Positions 1-10,757 of a stretch of DNA of 64,000 bases are shown here, piece by piece. The stretch lies in assembly GCF_901709675.1 (NCBI RefSeq), contig NC_051095.1:17782456-17846455 (forward strand). Reading direction: 5' to 3'. Source of the stretch: Syngnathus acus (Eukaryota; Chordata; Actinopteri; Syngnathiformes; Syngnathidae). The notes beneath the pieces were generated by a model, which saw only the letters and a list, made by a program, of their open reading frames with translations, was not told the DNA's origin and searched no databases. The translations under genes and the position numbers were made by a program. Within the stretch, counting starts at the first letter, position 1; each line of letters opens with the position of its first letter.

Positions 1-456
1 GAATCACTACAGCATAAATAATCCTACATGAGGTAGAGAAGCACAGAGGAATTTCTCAGCATTACCGCTCATGTTGGCACTACGTATGGTCCTTGTACAC
101 TATATTAGATCACACCTTTAACATGGAACAAACAATTGTACAAGCAATCGATGTTCCTCTGATCCCCACACCGAAGTCACACCTCGTTTAATCAACTGAA
201 TTGTTTTCAATGAAAACAATCTTCCGGCTGTAGTGCTGCCGAGTCTCAAAAAGAAACACTCGGTGCACTTCCACACTGATTTGATTGTTGCGCACACAAA
301 AGTAGCTTAACCACCACAGCTCCGGAGGTGGTGGCTGTAGTGGCGGTAAGGGGATAGATTGAATTATTCAGTTTGGCAGAGATTGGGCAGCAATTGTGTG
401 AAGCGTTGCCCTGTGTGGAGTGTGAGAGAAAGAGAGGATATTTTTCCTTCCTGCAC

Positions 457-600
457 ATCCATCCATCCATTTTCTCTATTGGTTATCCTCCCAAGGGTTG
501 TGGGTTTGCTGGAGCCTATCCTGGTTGACTTTGGCTGAGAGGCGAGGTAAACCCTGACCTCATTGCCAGCCAATTTTAGGGTTCTGCGCAGTACATGCTG
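457..600 (-). repeat. tRNA-derived SINE, 3' fragment
   Basis: It begins with the CATCCATCCATCCATTTTCT tail and continues with GCTGGAGCCTATCC and a GCCAGCCAAT segment. These match the tail half of the intact copy at 28519-28880, with many substitutions. The tRNA-like head is missing, so this is an old 5'-truncated insertion in reverse orientation. Confidence 0.75.
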
Positions 601-740
601 AAGTAAACCTACGTTGCGTTAACAAGTACAGCCCCTGGCCACTCACGTGAGCCCCTCGAAACAATTGCTGCTTTGCTAATTGTGCAACTATACTCATGTT
701 GTTTTGTTTTGTTCAAAAGAACAACTCTTGAGTGAATGTG

Positions 741-777
741 ACTGAAGTGGGACAGAAGTGGGACAGAAGTGGGCAGG
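741..777. repeat. short 11-bp tandem repeat
   Basis: The unit GTGGGACAGAA recurs about three times with minor change. It is a small minisatellite of no evident function. Confidence 0.6.
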
Positions 778-2739
778 TTCTCACACCAACAGTTCCAATA
801 TGTGTGGTAGGTGATGTGTGTGATTTCCTAAGGCCATGGAAGCCTGCTTATAGCTCCGTATCAACGTAGTTTATGCGGCTTGACCTGCCACAGGACACAA
901 GCAAATCATTCATTCTTGTGTCGTCATGTCAAGGACTGTCAACACACCTGTCGTGCGGCACATCAAAGGAACCGAGAGGAGCTTCTATTATCGATAGGAG
1001 CAAGCACATGGTGGGGCCCATCCCAAGGCAAACCCCTCCATCAATGAAAATGTGTTTGGGGCTTATATGTTGGCGATCAATAATAAATTAATTCGCATGT
1101 TGAAGGACCATCTGGCAGGCACACAAGTGCATAAACATCTAGAAACGCGTTTGATATTCGTGAGCGTAATGATACAGTTTATATGAACCACGGAATCGAT
1201 ACACCCATCGCTAGACCGTGAATGCAGAATAAGGAAAAATAAGAAACTATGTAATTCATAAAATCATAAAGGATGCTGCAAAATTGCATAATGTCATCAA
1301 ACAAAGCACATGACTGTTGTCTGGGCTGTTGAATGAAATGTGTCCTCAATAAAATCAATTTTCCAGTCACATGTGGTGACTAAAAGTCACAGGGAGACCA
1401 CTTAAAAGGAGTTTTATAGATTGTAAAAGTCACTGTTTAGCTGGCCAAAATCACAACTACATAATTGCATGTAACAAATGGACTTTCCTGTCAAAACAAC
1501 AGAACGCTAAAAGGCTCCACAAAACACTTTTTCTTTCAATCTGACTTCTGCAAGTGTCATTTTATCACTTCCATTGCTTTATTTTTGTCATTCTTGTCTT
1601 AGGAGCCATCAGCAAGATACATGCGCAATTTTTTCATCTCATTAATGGTGTGCCTTTGTTTTATGCATCTATTCATGGCATATTTGAAAAAAATGCATTG
1701 TCTCATTATGCATTGCATGGAATATGAAATGACAAATTATCCACCTCAAAGAGATACATATATATTTTAAGATCTACTCAAGACATGTTATAAAATAGGT
1801 AAGAGGCATTTAGCAGGTTTACATGAATCTATTAATAGTAGGCTGACATTTCTGCACCCTATAAGAGAATGCTCCACTTGAGTGTGAGCCATTTTCGCAA
1901 ACCACCAAGGACACTTTTCCCAGCGGGAACTGATTAGCTCTCTCTGTTTGAGATGATGAAATAACTTTGATTAGCAATTAAATATTTCTCATTGTCTATT
2001 CTTTGTTTTGTTCCTTTCAAGTCTGTATTTTTGGATCAAATAGGCCCAACCCAGAGTTGGAGCAGCGGTTATTGTGCTGCTTATTCTCTCATAATTCCTC
2101 CTCTCAGATGTGTTTGTGCACTACTGTACACCATAACAGCAGGGTTATCATTATCAGATGATCATTATCGGCTCTTGCAGAGGAGAAACCCAAAAGGAAA
2201 TGTGTTGTTCCAAAAAAAGGTTCAATTTCAGCACTTCAAAGGATGTGCTTTCACCACATTTCCATAACTTTTTATCTGTAATCTGTTCCTAATGAGCCAT
2301 CTTTCTCTCAGAAATGTGCTGCGTATCTGGACTTTGTAATAAAATTGTTCAATAGAAATGATCCAGTTGTAATAACTACATATCTTTCGCTTGCCCTATA
2401 GATCACAAGACTAAAGAAAGGATGGAACAAGAACAAATATATGCTACAAGAATACCAGGAAATCACACACAATGTCCCTACTGTATGTCTTATTTTATGA
2501 CAAGAGGCTGTCAAAACAGAACCCAATTATACATTAGACAGTAAATTATTATGACATAGATAGGCCTACTGTGTATACAGTTTAACTATATTTGGGCTGG
2601 AGCCTTTTACAGTTGAACATAGGTGAGAGGTGATCACCATGGACTGGTTAGGAATGTTGGCACATGCACATGGATGGTTGCATAACTCACCAAACAAATA
2701 GTTGAACCAACATTTCAGGTACAACTTACTTTTGACTTA

Positions 2740-2909
2740 CCGTAATTTTCGGACTATAAGTCGCGGTTTTTTTTCATAGTTTGGGTGGGGGGGCGACTTA
2801 TACTCAGGAGCGATTTATATACATATATATGGGGTTTTTTCACTTTTTTGGGCATTTTATGGCTGGTGCGACTTATACTCCGGTGCGACTTATAGTCCGA
2901 AAATTACGG
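2740..2909. mobile_element. palindromic MITE with 25-bp perfect terminal inverted repeats and TA target site
   Basis: Positions 2740-2764 (CCGTAATTTTCGGACTATAA...) and 2885-2909 are exact reverse complements over 25 bases, and both ends are flanked by TA (2738-2739 and 2910-2911). A second GCGACTTATACTC motif lies inside each arm. The 170-bp length, TA duplication and absence of coding fit a Tc1/mariner-type non-autonomous element. Near-perfect arms suggest fairly recent insertion. In the pre-mRNA it could fold into a long hairpin. Confidence 0.85.
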
Positions 2910-3344
2910 TACATCTTTTTTTAATTTTTTCAGTGAAAATGCTTTAAGTTTTCCTAATGACCAGCACGGTCAGATTGTACTTGTTTGAGGTTTTATCTGA
3001 CTTTTCTAAGTAATGATTTCGTGGTAGATTAATAATGTATTGTCTGCTGTAGTTCATCCCAAAGATGTGTGACAGGTTGGAGTCAGGATTCCATTGTAGT
3101 CTATATCTATAAGCAATAGCAATATTGTGCAAATTGCCTTGCCAAGGTGAGAAACAAAATTCAAATGGAAATAATGGGTTCCAAAGCTCCTGATTGGGTA
3201 ATTTATTGATCAATAGCTGTCTTTAATGCCTTTGTCTCCAAATGAAATGTTTATTGAAGTTTATCAAAAACAAAAACATGATTATTCAAGACAACATTGT
3301 CCCATAATTGCAATTCGATTGTGGGTTACTCATGTTTGTATTTA

Positions 3345-4085
3345 ACCTTTAGGGCTCTATTTCTCTGACCAGTGCAAATCGAATGCAAGGTTCAGTCTTA
3401 ATCTGTGCAGGGGTAGCCTAGACTGGACTTTGGTATTTTCGCAGATGCTTGATGCAGGTAAAAACGTGATTTTTATGCCGTTGTGCGTATGAACATAGCT
3501 GACTTAATATGCTGCCAGACAAAGGAACTCCTTTCATTTCCTTCAAAATTGATGCACGATATAGCCATTGCTTGACGTGGCGGAAGAAGAAACTGAAATT
3601 CAAAGCGTGCAAAGTACGTTTATAACAAACTGCTAGCAGACTAAGATGAAAAGAATAATGACACATTCAGTGAATTGAATTAAATGAATTCAGTGGTTTA
3701 GATGCACGCCATTGTCAGTTATGAATGAGACATGATTACATCCTCCTCACGTCTACCTGTGCACCAACTAAAGTCACCAAAATCGTGTTACACTACATGC
3801 GCCACTATTTAGATGTGATTCCAGCAGGTGTAAAGTTTAATGAACTTTCAAACACCAAATAAGTTAAACACGCTCGGTATGCCAAACCGCCCCCTAAAGA
3901 GCATAGTGGTATGCCAAATTGCCGAACAGGCATTATGAGGCTTGCACCGGCATAAAAATCAAATTGCGGCATTTTTGTACATATTAGCCCAGTTGCACAG
4001 TCGTCAAAGGTAAATTTTGTAAAATTGCAATAATTGTTCAAACCTTTAGAACGCATTACAAGCCGTATGTGTAATTTGAGTGCCA
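3345..4085. mobile_element. possible ancient DNA-transposon-derived repeat
   Basis: The stretch starts AGGGCTCTATTTCTCTGACC and carries GTATTTTCGCAGATGC, ACCTGTGCACCAACT, TGATTCCAGCAGGTG and GCCAAACCGCCCCCTAAAG. I associate these with a dispersed, non-coding fish repeat with AGGGCTCTATTTT termini. I could not find the opposite terminus, so the family call is from memory of its general look and is uncertain. Confidence 0.3.
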
Positions 4086-5950
4086 AACACTGGCTTTATC
4101 CTGTATAATTTGGCGCTTACATTTACATGTTTCAGTCATGCATGTGAATTGCTAGTCATGTTTTGGTCTGCAGTAGGTAATTTACAGGAAAACATTACAG
4201 TGTGTGAGGCAAACAATTGTGAGAAGTTCAAAACAATAAGCAGAGTCATCAGAATTTGCAGTACAATGCAAAAGACTTTAATAAATTTTCGAAGCGCACA
4301 CATACATGAAACAGTTACAGTTTTCTCCACACTGGCAAATCAAAGTCAAATACAAAGATCATGTAAGGTGCATATTGTACTTCACATTAAATAAATGTGA
4401 GGTCATCTGTCTTTCTTACAACAATACAAGTTTTCAAAGTCATAAGTATTTTTTGTTGTTGTTATTTCCCCAAAGATCAGCCAAATCTAACCATTACAGT
4501 ACTAGGATGCTATGGAAACGTCAAACTGTAGCTCCTACGCAGAAGTGAATACATTTGATACCATAATTACATGTACAGTATATACCTCCTCCGATAATAA
4601 CAACCTGCCCCACAGAAAGGCAATACAATTAAAAGCTTTAAAATAGACATAGTCGGTTGAGTCATGGCACAATATCAGAGAGGATGCTGGTTGAAAAATG
4701 TCCATCATCCAAAGACAATGTATTTTCTGGTCCAGCTCGGCTGTACATTTCTAATTGACTGGCTATGTCTATTTTAACAAATCTTATTCTATGGTTATAG
4801 CTGTGATTCATCACAGGCTTCACATACTGTAACTAACTTAACAATGTTGATCACATCAACCAGTCAATTCAGAAATGATCTACTCGGGACCAGTTGTGCC
4901 ATAGTGATGCTGTGAGATGTGTGGAGAAAGATGATAATGCTCTGAACAAGAGGTCACAAGGTTTGGTGCTCAATGTTCTTGTCAACTATAAAAATTATTC
5001 CTGCAAGTGTGTGCAAGAAGTGCAAGCAAGTTACTTTCACTTATAAGCCTGTCAACCAAATATTTAAAGATTTTTTTTTAATATAGTATGTTTTCCTTTT
5101 TTTGTCAATTTAACCATCTGGAGTCATTTTAATATCTCTCAGCAGGTTAAACCACTTCCCAACTTGGGAATTTAAAGTGACACGCAAAAGGTCATGCTTA
5201 GTGCTCTTCAAATCTGCCCTACATAAACAGCCTTTGAGTATAACCCAAGTCCCTTGTGATTGTGGCTTATCTCAAAGTATTAAATTTGTCCTACCACCTC
5301 TTCCAGTATAGTAATAACAATGCGATCAGAACAATAGAGGGTAGGGTCGTAGGTGAACTAAAAATTGCTTTCTGTGGCTACACTAGTGAAAAGTGAAAAC
5401 AAGTTGACTGTGATGTGTGCACTAGCGGAAGCCTACGGCCCAGTAGACCTTGCAGCATAAATACATATTAAGTCATTAGTTCTGAGAGCAAGCTCACAAG
5501 AAAATTAATGCGTGAAAAAAATTAAGACAATAAAATGCCATTAGGCAACTTTGCAAAAAACAAAAGGCAAGGAAATGGTTGTACTTAATAAATATAAACA
5601 CCATCAACTCTGTATTGGATACACATACATACATATAAACATACTTTACAGATCTATTGACACCTATTGTACAGCATGGGTGCTGGAGTTTAAGGTCGTA
5701 GCATTTGACTCAAACACAAGTCACACTTCCAATACATTTTACAAGAGGATTTTTGTCAAGTTTGAAGCAGGGAAACATTAAGCGTCTCTCTTATTTCCTC
5801 ATTACCCCCTTTTTTTCTCTCCTCTCTTTTCCACTTCCATGTCTGTATGAAGAGGTGAGCTTTGAGGCTGTACCGGCTGTAAAGTACTTGATCACCTTGG
5901 CACTTCCTGCCTTCTGCCCTCACTCGTTCTCTTTTCTTTGTCCCCTCCCC

Positions 5951-6056
<106 letters not shown>

Positions 6057-6745
6057 TTAGGTAGTGGGAGCTAGAGATTGATTTTAATCCTGTGGGAGCG
6101 AGCTGTACCTGTGCCACAGAGTGTGCCATAGTGTGGTGGTTTCAGTGCAGTCTCCTGAAATATAGAGAGACAGACAGATATAGGGAGATTGGAGTTACAA
6201 TATAGATATCATCCAGCTCTGAGCAGTCTAAACTGTAGCCTCATCAGTGCCAGGCTACACTCAACACAGAATACAAAAAATAATACAAATCTCTAAAGTG
6301 ATTGTGATAAGGATCATCAATGATAATAATAATAACATTCTTCAAGGGACGGCTGGCAATCATGTCATTTTCATGTCAGGTTTCCTTGAAGAATGCTACA
6401 CGTTTTGTGCATTATTTCCTGTACTTATCAGAGCATGTAATCACATCCAATTGTTACTCCCATTTTTTTTTGTCTCCCACCACACCAGGCACACTCTTCC
6501 TCCCTCTGATACAGCAAAATCTGGATGAATTTAAGCCCACTCTTTCGGACCCTTGCCAGTGGGTCCTCTGATATGTACAGAATTATCACATGGTGCTGTT
6601 GTTTTCATAATAGAAGCAAAACAACTGGCGTTGACTGGGAGAGAGAGAAAGAATATGAGAATGTGACTCACAGAGACAATACACCACAGTGTTCACATAC
6701 GGAAAGTGTCCTTGATGCAACGAAGCAACTGAATGAAAATAAGAT

Positions 6746-6804
6746 GATATATATATATATACGTATATCTATATATATTGATATATATAGATATATATAT
6801 AGTA
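6746..6804. repeat. (TA)n-rich microsatellite
   Basis: Interrupted TA dinucleotides with ACGTATATC and TTGATA breaks. Confidence 0.9.
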
Positions 6805-8918
6805 CTTTGTAAATTGTGATGTATAATCATCCTCACAGTGAAGTAATCACATGCACCATGAATGATTTGTAGCAATATCAGACTTCAAATATGTGTTACA
6901 ATACAACACTTAGAACTGCATGGATAAATTTAACTCATGCATGGAAAAATGGACAAGTAGTGGCTAGGACACAGAAAGTAATAGATGTTGCTGGTTTAGC
7001 CTTTTACAGCCATAAAGCCTCCACACTTATGGAAAGACTTTCTTCAGTATTTTGGTACCACAACACCCGTGGTAATTTTGTGAAGTTAGAGGTCACTGGT
7101 GTTAGACCTGAGAGAGGACCAGGATCATAATCTCTTCTGTATTTGTCCAAAAGGTGTAAGCAATTGAGTAAGAGATATGTCTCAATACACTCTTCTAGAT
7201 GGTGTACACCAGAAACAATGATGGCTATTTGTCATCTATTTAACCATAGGAGAAGACCTTACGCGCCCTTGAATAAGGGGTCAGCAAAAGAATGTGTTAG
7301 CCTTTTGTCTGCCTACATGTTGGTGTGATGTCGGAGATCACTCAAACAAGGTGACGCTTGCTTAATCGGCCCCCGCTAAAGTGCACACCATCACAAGTGC
7401 TACTCATCACTGGCTGGCAGGTTGACCTCTAATACAATGCAGCACAGGTTGAATGAAAGTGATGAGATGTGTAAAAACTAAGGAGGGGTGCGAAGCGTGT
7501 GTGTACGTGTATTGCTGCTGTATAATGGAGCCATATGGTAGCACAAATCTGTAGTCTCTGAAGTGTCTTTTACGAGCTGTACTCTTTAACAGTTACATCT
7601 GTACAGTCCCTGGAAACATTTTGATGACCTGCTCTGCATAAGCTGCTCTGCATCCATGTGTGCATTTTTTGTAGGCTGGGTGTTTTTTACATTTCAGTAA
7701 GTATCTACAAGGCAGCAATCGGGTATGGGTTTATTAAAGTACTGATCAACCACTTCCATACACCAAACAGAAAAACAAACAAAACTGTCATTGATTGTTT
7801 TTAATTAGTATTGTGGTGCCTTGTCCAAAGTGGTTTCAAACTACACAGGTTGAGGACCTCACTTGAAACGGTCTCCAAAAACTAATTGTTGAACAAAAAA
7901 ATGCTACTTCACTACTCATTCATAAATTCAAAAAGGCAGACCAAATAGTATGTGACACACAGATTGTTGTATAAAAGAGCCCCAATAAACAAACACCTAT
8001 TACAACATCAACATCTGGGATCTGAGGCTGATACACCCAAGTGTCATCTTAGAGGATCACCATCTCCTTCCCTCCTCTTATCAGCCTTATACCAAACCTA
8101 ATTACAGTGATTTTAATCATACTGTATTATGAGTGATTAACCCTTTAGTGCATTTAATTAACCTTTGCAGCCACAGATTTTCATCATGCATTTTTCTTCA
8201 TGACACAGGCTTTAAATAATCACTTTTAAAACTGGAGGGAAATCTAATGTCTAAAGTGGGAGCCATCACTTGTCAATTGCTTAAGGGGGCAGAAGATGAA
8301 AATATGGTTGGTAATTTCGACCGGTGACGACTTAATTATCTTGAAAACATTGAAAGTATTTTGGGGCTTGTGACTCAAGGATGAGAATACAAAATATCAA
8401 TCAAAGTTCAACAGAGCAAAATACAATTGGATAGAATATTTGGTTATCATATATGCATTGATTTTCAAATTGGTTCTAAGAAGACTTTAGCTCACCGACA
8501 AGCAAGTGAAAATCAGTTGCAATTCACAATGCTCAAAATCCAAGATCGACAATTTGGAATTGAGAAACTTGAGCGGTATATTTTTGCATATTTTAGGACC
8601 GCCACAACCAAAATGAGGGTGGGAGAATCATTCTGTCAAGTCGACTGTGTCACATAAACAAATTATGAATTAAATCTTTGGTACTCGGGCCTGTAGTCGG
8701 CTTATGTATTATACACCATGTCAGAGCATGGCTTTTAAGCAGGTTTTAAAAAGAAAGGTGGATGAACGGCTCAGTGTGGGTGTCCTCATAAATTATCATG
8801 AGCACAATACTTCATGGGATAAACAGTCATTTAGCCAAACCATGCCAAGAGTAATGTTAAGGGTTGCTATTGATGTTATAAATAAAATAAAGGATAAGAA
8901 TCAAAATGCAAAAAAACA

Positions 8919-8988
8919 ACAACACACATACACACACACACACACACACATGCACACACACGCACTCACGTACACACACACACACATG
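8919..8988. repeat. (CA)n microsatellite
   Basis: CA dinucleotides with TGCA, CGCA and ACGT interruptions. Confidence 0.95.
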
Positions 8989-9694
8989 ATTGGAAAAATG
9001 AATGCAACCAACAAAAGCAAAGACCTCATAAAAAAAAGTCAATACACTGATGCAACGTCAATTGAAAGAATGGTAGCTTTCACAATTGTAACCATGACAA
9101 AAAACGAAAGCCAACCAAAGAAGCACCAAATCCACCAAAATGGTAAAGACAAAAATGAAATCAAACAAGACAAAAACAAAACAATCATTTGCCACTGGAT
9201 AGATCGCAACCTCGGTTTGCAGTACACGATTAATGTTTTCAAATGTGTAGCTATTTTGGGATCAAATACCAGTGTGCCCGAAATACTGTACAATGTCGCC
9301 TATACGTCATGTATTGGAAATCTGACTTCAGAGCTCCTCAGTATCTTTTCAAATCCAAACTACAACACAGCAAAAACACAAACCTCAACTTGTATACTAT
9401 TTGAGCTAATTCAAACAAAGTACTGAAAGTGCATCTACATATGCAATTTATAACAATAATTGGGGTCATTAAAGAAGATCGTTTATGAGCTAAATGCAAC
9501 GTCGGACGGGCAGGCTTTTTATGGACTAGTGCTCCCTTGGTGTTTAAGTATATTGGTCTCAAAGCTCTGCGTCACCTTGATCCCTCGACCCCTCCTCTTC
9601 CCCCCCACCCCGAGCAGTAGTTCGTCTTCCCCGCAGCACTGTGCTCTCGCTGTCGGCACCGAGCAAGGCCACCTCTCCTTACCTCTGATTTACA

Positions 9695-9723
9695 TTTATT
9701 TCCCTCATCTGCTTTTATTTATT
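9695..9723 (-). terminator. candidate poly(A) signals for the short protocadherin-11 transcript
   Basis: On the minus strand AATAAA occurs three times here (complements at 9695-9700, 9714-9719 and 9718-9723), about 870-900 bases past the read-through stop. I saw no canonical AATAAA between the stop and this cluster. In AT-rich DNA such hexamers are common, so this is only a candidate. Confidence 0.25.
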
Positions 9724-10592
9724 GGGGTACTTCGCGTTTGGCACATTTCTCTTTATGGAATCATAAGCCTTTGCTGTACTACCTCATTTAAATGAGCTTG
9801 TCCATGAAACGTTTTCCTATGAAACAACTCCCTGTACAATAAAAACAGGACAGTTTCACATTTTCCAAAATGAATTGCTGATTAAGTGAGAAGGCTCTGT
9901 CAATCCAGTTACCGTGTTTACTTTTTGCTTGCTTGGTTTAAATGGATAGTCTAAATATTTGCACACAGCTTAACTCGGCCCTTGACCACTAATAAATCCG
10001 TTCAGTTCAGTAATCACTGCGCATGCCATAGTTGAAAAAAGTCGAAGATGCAAGCATTCAATTTTGAAGTGCATGTGGAATAACCCCAATCGATTGATGG
10101 ATGGATTTTTATAAAAATAATAATGGTCTTCCTCCCAATAGTAATCACAGCCAACAGTGCAAATTAATTACTTAAGATGCTCTGATGGTTAACTATATGC
10201 AGGGGTTGAGTTTTAAGCAAAACTGCCCCGTGAAGTAGATTTGTAAATTTCAGGTGGATGATGTTTAAAATGAAGTGCAAACGCAGTAGCTACTATTCAT
10301 CCGAATTGTTGATTTCAGCCATCATCTAAGAATAATGAGATAATTAAGAAACTTTACAATGTTTGGCCTCACACTGATGGTGACAATAAGTATGAGACAT
10401 GATTAAAAAAAAAAAGATCCCCAAATTCAAAAGACCCAGCAATCATAATTGAATTGCTGCTGCTAATCAAGCTCTAAATGTGAACTTAACCTACCACATG
10501 TAAATGATTATGCAATTCTGATTGCTTACAAACGAGGAGGGGGCATACACAATTATGTTGCCTCACTCGTGTGTTGAATTTCAGTATAATTT

Positions 10593-10757
10593 TCAAGTGC
10601 AAATTACATTCATGTAAACATTTTCTTGGCTTATCCCCGAACGTATTGGTGCTGCATACCGCCACCTTCCTCCTGTCATATCAACTACCTTGTGGCGTGA
10701 GGTGTAGTAGGGAAGGGGACTATTGTGGGTGGGTTGAATAAGGAAGTCATGAATTAC
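10593..10757 (-). CDS. pcdh11: intron-read-through C-terminus of a short protocadherin-11 isoform
   Basis: If the donor at 10758 is not used, translation continues in frame for 54 residues ([14 protein letters not shown] to YMNVICT) and stops at 10595-10593, giving a protein of about 1070 residues with CM1 and CM2 but no CM3. In mammals PCDH11 has a short isoform made the same way: the frame reads past the donor after an HTR-P motif into a brief unique tail. Here the matching motif is ATRQ. The tail contains aromatic residues (LPYYTS, RWRYAAP) and ends in Thr, with no recognised domain. It is seen only as an open frame. Codon use does not prove expression, and the tail may be absent if the donor is always used. 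Confidence 0.5.
   Translation of the reverse strand, partial: VIHDFLIQPTHNSPLPYYTSRHKVVDMTGGRWRYAAPIRSGISQENVYMNVICT

Noticed and set aside
8704-9426. 240-codon plus-strand open frame
   Set aside because: It crosses a CA microsatellite, is Lys/Asn/Thr-rich in the manner of translated AT-rich DNA, and has no domain or splice context.
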